DNA of 64,000 nt from Acidobacteriota bacterium (GCA_013289585.1 JABCZR010000022.1:38220-102219), one strand, 5' to 3'. Positions 18,050 to 27,202 are shown, counted from the first letter of the stretch. Numbers and translations are program-made. Notes: generated by a model not told the origin, from the sequence alone.

Positions 18050-19360
18050 GTGAAAAAAGAGACCGTTCAACCTGCGAAGTACCTGACCGGTGGGCTGGAG
18101 CTGCCGGGAGACAAGTCCATATCGCACCGTTACGCGATGCTGGCAGGGCTGGCCGAAGGCACGAGCGAGCTGCGTCATTTTTCGGCGGCGGCGGATTGCC
18201 ATAGCACGCTGGATTGTATGCGTGCGCTAGGCGCCGAAGTAAAGATCGACAAGGATACGGTGCAGGTCACAGGGAGCGGTGTGCGAGGGTTGAAGAGCAG
18301 TTGGCGTGCGCTGGATGCGGGGAATTCGGGAACGACCATGCGGCTCCTGGCGGGAATATTGGCCGGTCAAGCGTTTACGTCGAAGCTGACCGGTGACGAG
18401 TCGCTGCAGAAGCGGCCCATGGGGCGGGTGATCGGGCCGCTTCGAGAGATGGGCGCGGACATTCGCGGCCGCGAGGATAACTTTGCGCCGCTGGAGATAC
18501 GCGGGTCCCGGCTGAAAGCCATGCACTACATGATGCCGATGGCCAGCGCGCAGGTGAAGTCGGCGGTGCTGCTGGCCGGATTGTTCGCCGACGGCGTGAC
18601 CAGCGTGACGGAACCGGCCGGGACGCGAGATCACACGGAGCTCGCGCTGGAGGAATTTGGCGCGCAAATTGAGAAAGACGGCCGCACCGTCCGGATTCAT
18701 GGCCTAGGCAGCGGAAACGGAAGCGGCAAGTTAATTGCCAAGCCCCTGGATGTGCCCGGCGATTTGTCGTCGGCTGTTTTTTTTATTGCGGCGGCATCAG
18801 TGCTCCCGGATTCGAATCTCCTGATCCACAACGTGGGATTGAACCCGACGCGCACGGCCATTCTGGATTTGTTTGCCTCGATGGGAGCATCGATTCAGAT
18901 GCTGGGACTGAAGAGCTCCCAGGGAGAGCTGGTGGGCGATTTGTCGGTGAAAGGCAGTTCCTTGAAAGGCGGCGCGATTGCGGGCCGGCAGATTCCGTTG
19001 TTGATCGACGAGTTGCCGATGCTCGCCGCGCTCGGACCGTACACCGAGGAGGGAATTGAGATTCGCGACGCGGCGGAATTGCGCGTCAAAGAAAGCGACC
19101 GGATTGCAGCGCTGGCGGAAAATTTGCGCCGTATGGGCGCCACGGTGGAAGAGCGGCCGGATGGATTGAAAGTCGCGGGCCGGCGCGCGGGAAAATTGCG
19201 CGGAGCAGAAATCGAGCCGCGCGGAGATCACCGGATAGCCATGGCGTTTGCGGTGGCGGCCCTGGGGGCGGAGGGAAATACCGTCATCCGGAATTCGGAT
19301 TGCGCAGGCGTCTCCTTCCCAAAATTCTTCGAAGAACTGAACCGGATGGCCGACCGGTAG
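18050..19360 (+). CDS. aroA: 3-phosphoshikimate 1-carboxyvinyltransferase (EPSP synthase)
   Basis: This enzyme joins shikimate 3-phosphate and phosphoenolpyruvate to form EPSP, the sixth step of the shikimate pathway. The 436-residue length is standard. Visible motifs are PGDKSISHR (about 17), LDAGNSGTTMRLL (about 88), GDESLQKRPM (about 115), LLIDELPML (about 318), RVKESDRIAALAENLR (about 345) and GDHRIAMAF (about 392). It starts with GTG 18050. It is not in an aromatic amino acid operon here. The ALDAGNSGTTMR loop has Gly at the position associated with class I enzymes. Confidence 0.95.
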   Translation: MKKETVQPAKYLTGGLELPGDKSISHRYAMLAGLAEGTSELRHFSAAADCHSTLDCMRALGAEVKIDKDTVQVTGSGVRGLKSSWRALDAGNSGTTMRLLAGILAGQAFTSKLTGDESLQKRPMGRVIGPLREMGADIRGREDNFAPLEIRGSRLKAMHYMMPMASAQVKSAVLLAGLFADGVTSVTEPAGTRDHTELALEEFGAQIEKDGRTVRIHGLGSGNGSGKLIAKPLDVPGDLSSAVFFIAAASVLPDSNLLIHNVGLNPTRTAILDLFASMGASIQMLGLKSSQGELVGDLSVKGSSLKGGAIAGRQIPLLIDELPMLAALGPYTEEGIEIRDAAELRVKESDRIAALAENLRRMGATVEERPDGLKVAGRRAGKLRGAEIEPRGDHRIAMAFAVAALGAEGNTVIRNSDCAGVSFPKFFEELNRMADR

Positions 19361-19504
19361 CAGAATTCCCGCCGTCGTTTTGCGGCAATGACATTGCTTG
19401 GCAAACGCGTTCCGGAAGCATATACTCCCCGCTCATCCCACAACCGACGTTTGAGCTTCTTCTAGCCCCGAGATGTCAGCCACCGGTTGTTCCATGGAGC
19501 GCCA

Positions 19505-19780
19505 ATGATCTCCGACGAGTTCGTTCAGAAAGAAATCCTGCGGCTTGCGGGAAATGGCCACAAATCGGCGTGCATCAGTACGCGGAGGATTTCGGCGTTC
19601 TACAATGTGCCGGAGCGCCGAATCCGGAAGCAGCTTACGCTGCTCGCCGAGCAGAAGAAGATTCGATTGACTGGCTGGAAGGGAAGCGCGTTGTGCCCGT
19701 ACAGCGACTGGGCGAACTCGGAAGATTTTGTGAATTCGCAAGCGGATGGCGGGCATTTCCACGTGGACCTTCTGGACTGA
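19505..19780 (+). CDS. Small winged-helix-like protein
   Basis: The ATG at 19505 has GGAGCG just upstream; another ATG lies six codons earlier at 19487. The 91-residue protein reads as a helix-turn-helix: FVQKEILRLAG, ISTRRISAFYNVPERRIRKQLTLLAEQ (recognition helix) and a wing KKIRLTGWKG. It ends in an acidic tail (VDLLD). This is typical of a DNA-binding winged helix, but there is no effector domain. It lies between aroA and the convergent DUF4097 gene. Function and targets unknown. Confidence 0.6.
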   Translation: MISDEFVQKEILRLAGNGHKSACISTRRISAFYNVPERRIRKQLTLLAEQKKIRLTGWKGSALCPYSDWANSEDFVNSQADGGHFHVDLLD

Positions 19781-19846
19781 GCCCCGCTTCGCAACCTTTT
19801 CTAATAATTTGCAACGAGCAGGAGTCCGACGCCCATCGTGAAGCGC

Positions 19847-21268
19847 TTAGGTTTTGGGCGCCTTTGGTGGCCGCGGGGGAGCAGGTAGAACCGGCGGGGC
19901 CGGCATATCGGAGCTCGTCCGGCGCAACGAGATGGAGCCATAGCTGGTTTTCAAAGAGATTTTGGGCCCGCGGCCGCTCCCGTATTTTCCTTCCAGGTGA
20001 GAATCGGCGTTCTCCGTCGAAGTCTTCTTCAGGGAATCCGCCGAAAATTCTGAATTGATGTCGCCGGAGTGGCAATCGGCAACAATGTCGAAGCTGGAAG
20101 ATCCAGGAAGGCTCAGATTGATTCCAGCGGAAGCGTTGGTGATTTCGACGTCTTCTTTCGGCGGCGTGGAGAAGCGCACCTCCACGTTTCCATCGCGATT
20201 ATCAATCTTTACTTTGCCGCCGATGTTCTCGGCAGAGATGTCGTAACGATTTGTGCGCAAGGTCAGGCTGCCGGGCGCGTCGCTGATTTCGAGATTGCCG
20301 GAGCTCGTTTCCAGATGGCCGGTGAGCTGAGTAAGAGTGAGATCCGTCCGCTGGGAGACGAAGCGCACGCCCTTGGCTACTTTATCCGCGGTGATGGGTC
20401 CAAAGAATTCGCCGTCGAGAGTCAGCCCGCCCGTTGCGGTGGTTACCGTCACTTCGCCGCCGTGCCCGGCAATTTTCACGTTGCCCTTGGTGTCGGAGAC
20501 CTTGACGTCGCCTTTGCGCGTATCAATCGACACATCGGCCGAGGTGTTGCGCACTTCAATGTCTCCCGTGCCGCTGATGATGGTGACGGGAGTAGCCATA
20601 TCGGAGACGGTGATGTCGCCCCTTTCATTGCGAATCGTAAGCAAAGATTTTTTGGGAACGGAGACTTCGAGATCAAAGCTCAGACGTGAATCGCCAGTAC
20701 CGGCCCCCGAAGGCTGGATTTCATAGCCATCGCCGTTCTGCACGATTTCGATGGAAGCGCGATCGGCAAGCTTCTGGGCGTCGTTTTCGTTCCAGGCCTT
20801 GGCGTTCTTCTTGCCGGAGACGCGAATCTCAGGTTCCTCAGAAGAATGCACGCTGATGTCGCCGCGGGTATTCCGGATGGTGATCCGCGCGTCGGTAGGA
20901 ACGCTTTTGGGCGCGGCTTCAAGGGGGAAATCAAACTTGTCGCCAATCCCACTGCTCCAGTTGCCGCCCGGCAGATGTTCCTTGCCGTAATCGACGGCCA
21001 CGACGACGCCGAGAAGAGAGAGAAGCCCTAGAACGAGAAGCACTTCACCGGCGGTCACGCGCGAAGAGCCTGGATCGCCGGAACGGCTGGCGACTGTTCG
21101 CTCGTAGAGCTTGATGGCACCCCAGAAGATGAGCAGGAGCGGCCACCAACGATGCAGGAATTGGCCGATGCTATAGCCGCCATAATTGTGGAGGAGCAAC
21201 AGCACTCCGACGCAGATCAGCGCCAGGCCGGGAAAAAGGGAACTGCGGCGCGAGTAGTCTCTGGCCAT
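19847..21268 (-). CDS. Membrane-anchored DUF4097 beta-helix-like protein
   Basis: The 473-residue protein has a LiaI/DUF5668-like N-terminal region with two hydrophobic helices (about 11-27 and 35-52) and a third membrane span (about 78-97). A long extracytoplasmic region from about 135 to 430 has short repeating strands (ITIRNTRGDISV, LLTIRNERGDITV, NVKIAGHGGEVTV), the DUF4097 pattern. The C-terminus is Pro-rich. It is the last gene of the sigma-factor operon, so its product is probably an envelope component made when that sigma factor is active. There is no clear ribosome-binding site. Confidence 0.75.
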   Translation of the reverse strand: MARDYSRRSSLFPGLALICVGVLLLLHNYGGYSIGQFLHRWWPLLLIFWGAIKLYERTVASRSGDPGSSRVTAGEVLLVLGLLSLLGVVVAVDYGKEHLPGGNWSSGIGDKFDFPLEAAPKSVPTDARITIRNTRGDISVHSSEEPEIRVSGKKNAKAWNENDAQKLADRASIEIVQNGDGYEIQPSGAGTGDSRLSFDLEVSVPKKSLLTIRNERGDITVSDMATPVTIISGTGDIEVRNTSADVSIDTRKGDVKVSDTKGNVKIAGHGGEVTVTTATGGLTLDGEFFGPITADKVAKGVRFVSQRTDLTLTQLTGHLETSSGNLEISDAPGSLTLRTNRYDISAENIGGKVKIDNRDGNVEVRFSTPPKEDVEITNASAGINLSLPGSSSFDIVADCHSGDINSEFSADSLKKTSTENADSHLEGKYGSGRGPKISLKTSYGSISLRRTSSDMPAPPVLPAPPRPPKAPKT

Positions 21269-21274
21269 AAGGAT

Positions 21275-21577
21275 TTATTGCCCCTGACCCTGGCCAGGCA
21301 ACGGATTCGGCGGCGGATTTTGAACGGCGCTAGGCGTACCCGGTGGCGGGACGGGAGCGTAGGCATCGCTCACGTGCCCGTCCATGGGCGCCAGGGCGGA
21401 AGCCAGACTCACGAGGCCAATCACGATAAGGATGACCGGGAAGGTATTTTCGAACGAAAAGTAGCCGCCACGCGTTTGGGCGAGCAGGAAGAGCACGCCG
21501 ACCGTGATAAGAATGGCAGGCCCCATCAGGCTGCGAATAGTGCAGCGGCGGCAGGGGCAACGGAAACGATCACTCAT
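21275..21577 (-). CDS. Small membrane protein, DUF5668-like
   Basis: The 100-residue protein starts at ATG 21577, with GGAGG ten bases upstream. It has an N-terminal Cys-containing segment (RCPCRRC), two membrane helices (about 18-33 and 43-62) and a Pro/Gly-rich C-terminal tail. Helix sequences (GPAILITVGVLFLLAQ, FPVILIVIGLVSL) resemble the LiaI/DUF5668 membrane domain also seen in its neighbours. It lies 6 bp from the DUF4097 gene start and 28 bp after the B-box gene, so it belongs to the same operon. Confidence 0.7.
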   Translation of the reverse strand: MSDRFRCPCRRCTIRSLMGPAILITVGVLFLLAQTRGGYFSFENTFPVILIVIGLVSLASALAPMDGHVSDAYAPVPPPGTPSAVQNPPPNPLPGQGQGQ

Positions 21578-21605
21578 CGAAGTTCATCCTCCAAAACGCC
21601 ACGGC

Positions 21606-22259
21606 CTAGGAGCGGTTGCCGAGGCGGTTACGAAATAACATCAGGCCGACGCCGATCAGAATCAGCGGCCACAGGAAACGCTCGACGCGATGAAAAGAAA
21701 ACCAGTCGAAATTGTTCAAGAGGAAAAGAATTCCAAGTCCGATCAATAGAATCGGGCCAACGGGGCGATTCCTGGTCCACGAATCCAGAGCATCGGATGG
21801 ATTTTCCCCAAGATTCTTGGCTTTGGCGACGCGCATGGCGTCTATCGCCATGTAGAAGCAGAACCCGATAGAGGCAAGAATCAGGATCACCATGAGACCC
21901 GTATCAATATCACTGCTGGCGCCGACGATCAGTGCTACGAAAACGACGACGTGGATCAAAGCTTTGTTGTATTCGCCGTTGTAGACCGCGCCGAGGCCGG
22001 GGCATAGACCAAGAAGGAAAGCGACGCCCGGGTTGTGTTGTGAGCGCGGGGGAAGGGGCGGCGGCAGAATCGCAGGTGCGGATGCCGGAGTGCCGGGTGC
22101 GGCAGCGGGAACTGCGCCCGGAATACCCATGATGGTGGCTAGGCAATCTTCGCAATAGAGAACGTCGCGCACGGGGCGCGTGCAAGCAGCGCACATGGCC
22201 TTGCCACAGTTGCGACAGTAACCGACAGCGTCCACTTCAGAATGGACGGCACACTTCAT
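21606..22259 (-). CDS. B-box-type zinc-binding membrane protein
   Basis: The 217-residue protein begins with a B-box-like zinc domain: C3, H6, C15, C18, C23, C26, C36, C39. A Pro/Ala-rich linker follows, and then four or so hydrophobic segments (about 80-105, 110-135 and 170-200), ending in a DUF5668-like pair with LLIGLGILFLLNNF and LILIGVGLMLF. The start overlaps the anti-sigma stop by 4 bp (ATGA), which implies coupled translation. The zinc domain may tether cytosolic partners to the membrane; this is inference. Confidence 0.75.
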   Translation of the reverse strand: MKCAVHSEVDAVGYCRNCGKAMCAACTRPVRDVLYCEDCLATIMGIPGAVPAAAPGTPASAPAILPPPLPPRSQHNPGVAFLLGLCPGLGAVYNGEYNKALIHVVVFVALIVGASSDIDTGLMVILILASIGFCFYMAIDAMRVAKAKNLGENPSDALDSWTRNRPVGPILLIGLGILFLLNNFDWFSFHRVERFLWPLILIGVGLMLFRNRLGNRS

Positions 22260-22939
22260 CGAATTCTCCTCTCACCAAATGAGCCGCTTAGAACGGGGAA
22301 TTCCGCGGCAAGAAGTTCAAGATTGCGCTGAACGCCGTCGGCGCGATTCTGTTGCCGGGGCGAAGCGGGGTCAGTCCTATCGGTTTGGCCCGGCTGTTTG
22401 CCCGGAGCAGATTGCGGGATCGTGCTCTCGGGGGTAGTCGGAATTTCGTTGTCCTGGCGCAGGCGCGATTGAATTTCGTAAACCACGCGGAGGTCGCCGA
22501 CAAATTTCGTGGTTCGCGCATAGACCAGATGAACCTGGTTATCGGCCTTGTGATAAATGGTCGCCGGTGCGAGGTCCGCAAGCTTCGGTTTCCGCAGGGA
22601 GAACCCGAAAGCCCACAGGACGACAAAGAGCGTAGCCGCCACGGAGACCGCGCTGTACACAAAACGCGGCGATTGGAGATTGCGCAGCCAGCGCTTGGCG
22701 TTGCGCCAGCTCTGCGGCCCGAGCGTGGCGGTCAGGATGGAATTGACGAGTTGCGGAGAAGGCTCGACCGGCTCCAGTTTGTGCAGGGTGCCCAGGACAT
22801 TCGAAACGCTGGCGACCAGCGGGGTGCAGCGCTCGCACGTATTTACGTGGAGATCGAAAGCGGTTTGCTCGGCGGGCTGGAGGAGTCCGTCGAAGTAATC
22901 GCTCAGGCGCTCTTCGGTTTGTTCGCAAGTCCAGTTCAT
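22256..22939 (-). CDS. Anti-sigma factor, zinc-finger type (zf-HC2)
   Basis: The protein starts at ATG 22939 (a GTG three codons earlier at 22948 is possible) and has 227 residues. The N-terminal ~60 residues carry the ASD/zf-HC2 signature, with HVNTCERC (H-x3-C-x2-C) as the zinc knuckle. A single membrane helix follows at about 108-125, then a periplasmic region of low complexity rich in Thr, Pro and Gln. This is the layout of a membrane-bound anti-sigma factor that holds its ECF sigma factor inactive. It lies 37 bp after the sigma gene stop, in the same operon. Confidence 0.85.
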   Translation of the reverse strand: MNWTCEQTEERLSDYFDGLLQPAEQTAFDLHVNTCERCTPLVASVSNVLGTLHKLEPVEPSPQLVNSILTATLGPQSWRNAKRWLRNLQSPRFVYSAVSVAATLFVVLWAFGFSLRKPKLADLAPATIYHKADNQVHLVYARTTKFVGDLRVVYEIQSRLRQDNEIPTTPESTIPQSAPGKQPGQTDRTDPASPRQQNRADGVQRNLELLAAEFPVLSGSFGERRIR

Positions 22940-22976
22940 GCCATGCACCGCGCTCGCTTCGAAATCACGAATCCGT

Positions 22977-23546
22977 TCATGACGGCCGCACTCCCATTTG
23001 CTGCAGGACGCGAGCCAGTTCGATACGTCCGCGATTGATTCTCGATTTCACAGTTCCTTCCGGCACAGCCAATACTGTTTGGATCTCCGCGTAGTCCAGT
23101 TGCTGCAAGTCGCGCAAAATCACCGCTTCGCGCAGTTCTGGCGAAAGCCGCCTGAGCGCCGATTGCACCTGGCCGCTCAACTCGCCAAGAAGTGCTTGCT
23201 CATCTGGGCGCCGCGCGGAGGAGGCCTTGTTTTCCACCGCAGGCATGGCGTCGTCGAGGGAATCGGTAATGCGGTCCCTCTTGGTTCTACGATAATGGTC
23301 AATCAACAGGTTGCGCGTCACGCTAGTCATCCAAGTTGCGAAACCGCCATGGGCAGAGCGATAACTCGCCAGTGTGCGGTAAACCCGGAGGAAGACATCC
23401 TGCGACAGGTCCTCGGATTCCGTGCGGTTTCCGGTAAACCTGTAGCAAATGTTAAAGATGCGGCGCGAATGGCGACGCACAAGTTCCTCCCAGGCCGACC
23501 CGTCGCCCTGGAGGCATTGCTGGACCAGTTGGGTATCCTGCTCCAA
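22977..23546 (-). CDS. ECF RNA polymerase sigma factor
   Basis: The 189-residue protein is a two-domain sigma-70 factor of the ECF group. Region 2 shows RRHSRRIFNICYRFTGNRTE and SEDLSQDVFLRVYR; region 4 shows LSPELREAVILRDLQQLDY and GTVKSRINRGR. It directs RNA polymerase to its regulon, probably including its own operon. The frame begins at TTG 23546; an in-frame TAA lies six codons further upstream, so a longer start is excluded. Next comes the cognate anti-sigma factor. Confidence 0.9.
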   Translation of the reverse strand: MEQDTQLVQQCLQGDGSAWEELVRRHSRRIFNICYRFTGNRTESEDLSQDVFLRVYRTLASYRSAHGGFATWMTSVTRNLLIDHYRRTKRDRITDSLDDAMPAVENKASSARRPDEQALLGELSGQVQSALRRLSPELREAVILRDLQQLDYAEIQTVLAVPEGTVKSRINRGRIELARVLQQMGVRPS

Positions 23547-23909
23547 CGTATCTTCAGCCTCTTAACCTGCCACGGTGCAAGGCGTGTCTGCGAGCCGGCC
23601 CCTCTCTCAAAGAGCCGCCTGGCAGTCCATCTCGGCCTGCCAACTATGGAACGTAAACTGCTAGCAAAATGTTCCCCTTGGATTCTGGCCTTACTGCCGA
23701 CCGTTCTGCTGGGCATCTTACTCACCGCAAGGCCCGGACACAAGCCATCCACGGCCTTGGCCCTTCGCCTCCCTCAAGCCACCCTTGCAGCACCCTCTAA
23801 GTCGTTGAAATCTCTGAAAATTATGGATGATTCATCGCGTACGTGTGTTTAGTCAGCGACTTGTCCCGCGCGAGAACTCGTGCGTAGATGGGAATGCCGG
23901 GAGGCATCT
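23547..23909. other. Divergent promoter region, sigma operon and DUF362 cluster
   Basis: The 363 bases separate the ECF sigma gene (leftward) from the six-gene cluster (rightward). A 68-residue open frame at 23646-23852 has one hydrophobic stretch but no ribosome-binding site, so I do not call it. An inverted repeat at 23648-23675 is a promoter candidate. CCGGGAGG at 23898-23904 is the ribosome-binding site of the next gene. Confidence 0.5.
23648..23675 (-). promoter_or_regulatory. GGAAC-N18-GTTCC inverted repeat, possible ECF promoter
   Basis: GGAAC (23648-23652) and GTTCC (23671-23675) are perfect inverted arms. Read on the minus strand, GGAAC is followed after 17 bases by CGTT. This matches the usual look of an ECF promoter: a GGAAC-type -35 and a short CGT-type -10. 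It lies about 100 bases upstream of the sigma gene start, so it could be autoregulatory. The symmetry means it could equally serve a rightward transcript or bind a dimeric regulator. Confidence 0.35.
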
Positions 23910-25799
23910 GTGGGATTGATCTACGACCAATTCACCAGGGAGCTGGCGGGCTGGCAGGAGAAATACGTCGGTCGCCCGCGCGAGGAGCTCCTTGGCCTCT
24001 GCCTGATGGCCCTGGAACGCGAAGAGCTCGTCACTGTCGGCTATCGCGAGGAGTTGATGACGAAACGGCTCGGCGGCATGCCCTTGAGCGATCCCGTGCG
24101 CGAGCTGATCAGCCACGCACTCATCTGGGCGTGGCGCGACGAGGAGATGCACACGATTTATATTCGCGGCGCCTTGCTCAAGCTGGGCAGTCCGCTCTTG
24201 CGCGTGAAAACATTTAGGCAACAGTTCGGCGGCATGCTTGGCGGCTGGGCGGGCTCCGTCCGGCAGCACGTCCCCTGGAAGCACGCGCCGATTGCGCGTG
24301 CGGCGGCGACTGCGGTCACTTGGATGGGTACGGTCACCGGAAAAGTTTCGGAGGATATTCGCAAGTACCTGAACTACGGTCCCTTTCGGGATTTTTGCGA
24401 ATTCAATGTAGACGCGGAGAAAACCGCGAGTCTCTGTTACGAGCGGATGATTGCCCTGGCGCAACTAACGCCCGAGCTGGGACGCGAACTTGCCGACGAT
24501 TTTGTGCGCGTATGCGAAGACGAAAAAAGGCACGCGCGGATTTTCGAGATCCTCGCTGAATCGCTCGACGACCAGAACCGCCTGGCCCCAGGTGAGACGG
24601 ACGAAACTCTGGCAGCGAAAATCGCCGACGTTGGCGAATATTTTTTGCCTCGAAGTCTGCGGCGGAAGATTGTGACACAGAACAAGATTGGCAGCGGAGG
24701 GCGCGTTTGGGTACATTCCGGGGAACCCCAGGAAGAGAAGTGCGGCGTATTTCGCCGGCTGCTCGACCAATCTGGTCTTGCACAAAAACTGGAAGAGCGC
24801 GCCGCGCAGTTAGGAAAGCGCGCCGAGGAACTGCGCGTGGTGATCAAGCCCTCGTTCATGCTTGGATACCACACCAAAGACCGCTCGATTATCACCGACG
24901 CTGAACTCCTCCGCGAACTGGCCGCGTTCTTGCGCGAGCGCGGTTACAGCCGGGCGGTCCTCATGGAATCGGCAAACATTTACGACCAGTTCTTTGCCAA
25001 ACGGGGTGTCCCGGAGGTCGCGGCTTACTTCGGCATGAGCGAAACGGGGCTCGAGATCGTCGACGCTTCGAAAGACCAGGTGCCGCATAGCTATTTTCGC
25101 GGCATGGCGCAGAACACGATTTCGCAAAGCTGGAGAGAAGCCGATTTCAGGATTTCCTTTGGCAAGATGCGCAGCCATCCCGTCGAGATGGCCTATTTAA
25201 CCATCGGGAATTTGGAATGGATGGGCGGCCGGTGCGACGAATTTTTGTTTGTGGAACGCCAGGCGCATCGTGAAACGGCTCTGATGACGCTCCTCGATGC
25301 GTTTCCCCCGGATTTTGCTTTGCTCGATGCCTACGATGAAGCTTCTGACGGATTAGTCGGGATCATGGGATGTCCGCGTCCAAAATCGCCTAGAAGGATT
25401 TATGCCAGCGAAGATGCGTTAGCGTTGGACCTGGTGGCCGCGCGGCACATGGGCGTGCGCGAGCCAAATCGCTGCATTATTCTGCGCGCGGCTTGCCACT
25501 GGTTTGGCGATCCCAGCGGCCGCATCGAGGTCATCGGCACAGACCAGCCGTTGCGCGAGTGGCGTGGGCCATACGACACGGAATTCTCCACGCTCCTCAG
25601 TTTCCTTGCCTATCCAGTTTACGTTTTCGGAAGTGGGCGCGGCTCTTTGTTTGTTCCGGAGATGGACGAGAAGGCGTTTCCGCCACTCCAACGCGAGACG
25701 TTTGCTCGGCGAATTCTGCGCCGCGGTCTCCGACGTTTGCTCGGGCTCCATTTTCCGAATAGACCCGATGCGCCACCTGAGCCGGGTGTCGTGGCATGA
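23910..25799 (+). CDS. Ferritin-like domain fused to DUF362 domain
   Basis: I chose GTG 23910, which has CCGGGAGG five bases upstream, giving 629 residues. Residues 1-260 form a helical ferritin-like domain. Its carboxylate ligands appear in the order E36-E39 (ALEREEL), E78-x-x-H81 (DEEMH), E170 (DAEKTA) and E205-x-x-H208 (DEKRH), the E/ExxH/E/ExxH pattern of a di-iron site. Residues about 300-600 match DUF362: KPSFMLGYH, a repeated Asp/Asn pattern, DFRISFGKMRSHP, and DGLVGIMGCPRP. It opens a row of six genes; its stop overlaps the next start (ATGA). The reaction is unknown; an oxygen-dependent oxidation is plausible from the di-iron pattern only. Confidence 0.7.
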   Translation: MGLIYDQFTRELAGWQEKYVGRPREELLGLCLMALEREELVTVGYREELMTKRLGGMPLSDPVRELISHALIWAWRDEEMHTIYIRGALLKLGSPLLRVKTFRQQFGGMLGGWAGSVRQHVPWKHAPIARAAATAVTWMGTVTGKVSEDIRKYLNYGPFRDFCEFNVDAEKTASLCYERMIALAQLTPELGRELADDFVRVCEDEKRHARIFEILAESLDDQNRLAPGETDETLAAKIADVGEYFLPRSLRRKIVTQNKIGSGGRVWVHSGEPQEEKCGVFRRLLDQSGLAQKLEERAAQLGKRAEELRVVIKPSFMLGYHTKDRSIITDAELLRELAAFLRERGYSRAVLMESANIYDQFFAKRGVPEVAAYFGMSETGLEIVDASKDQVPHSYFRGMAQNTISQSWREADFRISFGKMRSHPVEMAYLTIGNLEWMGGRCDEFLFVERQAHRETALMTLLDAFPPDFALLDAYDEASDGLVGIMGCPRPKSPRRIYASEDALALDLVAARHMGVREPNRCIILRAACHWFGDPSGRIEVIGTDQPLREWRGPYDTEFSTLLSFLAYPVYVFGSGRGSLFVPEMDEKAFPPLQRETFARRILRRGLRRLLGLHFPNRPDAPPEPGVVA

Positions 25800-27202
25800 C
25801 CGGAACAACTGTTGTTATCGGTGCGGGAATGGGTGGGCTCGCCGCGGCCCTGCGGTTGGTGCGCGCCGGACACCGCGTGATTGTTCTGGAAGCGCGCTCC
25901 GAACCGGGAGGCTTGGCTTCCGGTTGCAACTTTGAAGGCTTTGCGTTTGATGCCGGACCGTACATCCTCCTGGATCGGCCAGGATTGGAATGGGCCTTCA
26001 AGTCTCTGGGAATTGCGCTTACCGAGCACCTGGAACTGCGCGCGATCGAACATGTTTACAGCGTCGATTCGCCGGGTCAGCCTGCCGTCAACATCTACTC
26101 CAGCGACGCGAAAACTGCCGCGGAACTCGACCGCACCTGGCCGGGAAGCGGGAATCGGTATCTGCGTTTTGTCAGGCGCACCGGGGCGATTGAAGCTTCC
26201 CTGCGCCCGATGCTTTACGGGACTGCGCCGGGTCCCTTAGCACTGCTGGGTGGAGGAAGATGGCGGCACGCCGGCTTTCTTCTCCGTTCTCTCCAGTCTG
26301 TCCTGCGCGAATCTAAATTGCCCCCTTCCGTTGTGAATGCGCTTTCGATCTGGACACACGTCGCCGGGCAGCGGCCGGAAGAGGCGCCGAGCCCGCTGGC
26401 GTTTGTCTCTGCTCTGGTGCATTCCGTCGGGTGCTTTTATCCGAAGGACGGCATCCGAGCCATACCGGCACTGCTGGCAAGATTTGCGGCAGAGGCGGGT
26501 GTTGAATTCCACTTTAATGCCAAAGCGCGGCGAATCGTTTCGGCCGATGGAAAGGTTACTGCAGTCGAAACGCAAACGGGAGAGTTGATCCCAGCTGACG
26601 CGGTGGTCTCCGATTGCGGCATCGCCACCTACCTTGATTTACTCGATGCGGAAAAGAGCCGCAGCCGCACACGATGCGAGAAGCTGCCGCTGCAATCGCC
26701 CGGAGTCTGCGCCTATCTTGCGGTAAAGGCCAAAATGCAGCCCCCTTATTTGCGGTTTCTCCTGCCCGGTGGAGACGCGCGGTGCCGTTTGCTCATCCGC
26801 CCTGGTGTGCTGAATCCGGAAGCAATCTCCCAAGGATGGTGCGCGGCGCGCCTCTTGGGGCCGATGGATTATCAGGCGGCCCAGAAGCTGGGCCAAGCAG
26901 GACAGCTCGAGAACTTGGAAAAGCTTCTGGAAGAAAACTGGTGGCGCGGAGGCATTGAAGAATTTCGCGTCCTGCACGCCCGGACTCCCTCCGGCTGGGG
27001 TCAGGAGTATTCGCTCGCGCGGGACAGCATGAATCCGGTGATGACCGCCAAGTTCATGCGGGAAGGCCGCCTGCCGCACCGCAGTCCGGATTTGCGTGGT
27101 CTCTATTTGGCGGGCAGCGCCACGCACCCTGGACAGTGGGTAAGTTTTTGCGCCATCTCGGGAATACTGGCCGCCGATTGCGTTCGTGAGGATTTGTCCT
27201 GA
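25796..27202 (+). CDS. FAD-dependent CrtI-like oxidoreductase
   Basis: The 468 residues begin with the dinucleotide-binding motif VVIGAGMGGLAAALRLVRAGHRVIVLEAR (positions 5-33) and GGLASG. They end with the family's C-terminal FAD segment DLRGLYLAGSATHPGQW. This is the phytoene desaturase/carotene isomerase-type amine oxidase fold. Such enzymes desaturate or isomerise polyene or other hydrophobic substrates. No crtB or other carotenoid gene is near, so the substrate need not be a carotenoid. It overlaps the preceding gene by 4 bp and the next by 1 bp, and is probably translationally coupled to both. Confidence 0.85.
   Translation: MTGTTVVIGAGMGGLAAALRLVRAGHRVIVLEARSEPGGLASGCNFEGFAFDAGPYILLDRPGLEWAFKSLGIALTEHLELRAIEHVYSVDSPGQPAVNIYSSDAKTAAELDRTWPGSGNRYLRFVRRTGAIEASLRPMLYGTAPGPLALLGGGRWRHAGFLLRSLQSVLRESKLPPSVVNALSIWTHVAGQRPEEAPSPLAFVSALVHSVGCFYPKDGIRAIPALLARFAAEAGVEFHFNAKARRIVSADGKVTAVETQTGELIPADAVVSDCGIATYLDLLDAEKSRSRTRCEKLPLQSPGVCAYLAVKAKMQPPYLRFLLPGGDARCRLLIRPGVLNPEAISQGWCAARLLGPMDYQAAQKLGQAGQLENLEKLLEENWWRGGIEEFRVLHARTPSGWGQEYSLARDSMNPVMTAKFMREGRLPHRSPDLRGLYLAGSATHPGQWVSFCAISGILAADCVREDLS

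Noticed and set aside
23646..23852. 68-residue frame with a hydrophobic stretch between the sigma operon and the DUF362 cluster
   Set aside because: No ribosome-binding site and no recognisable family; it lies in a likely promoter region.
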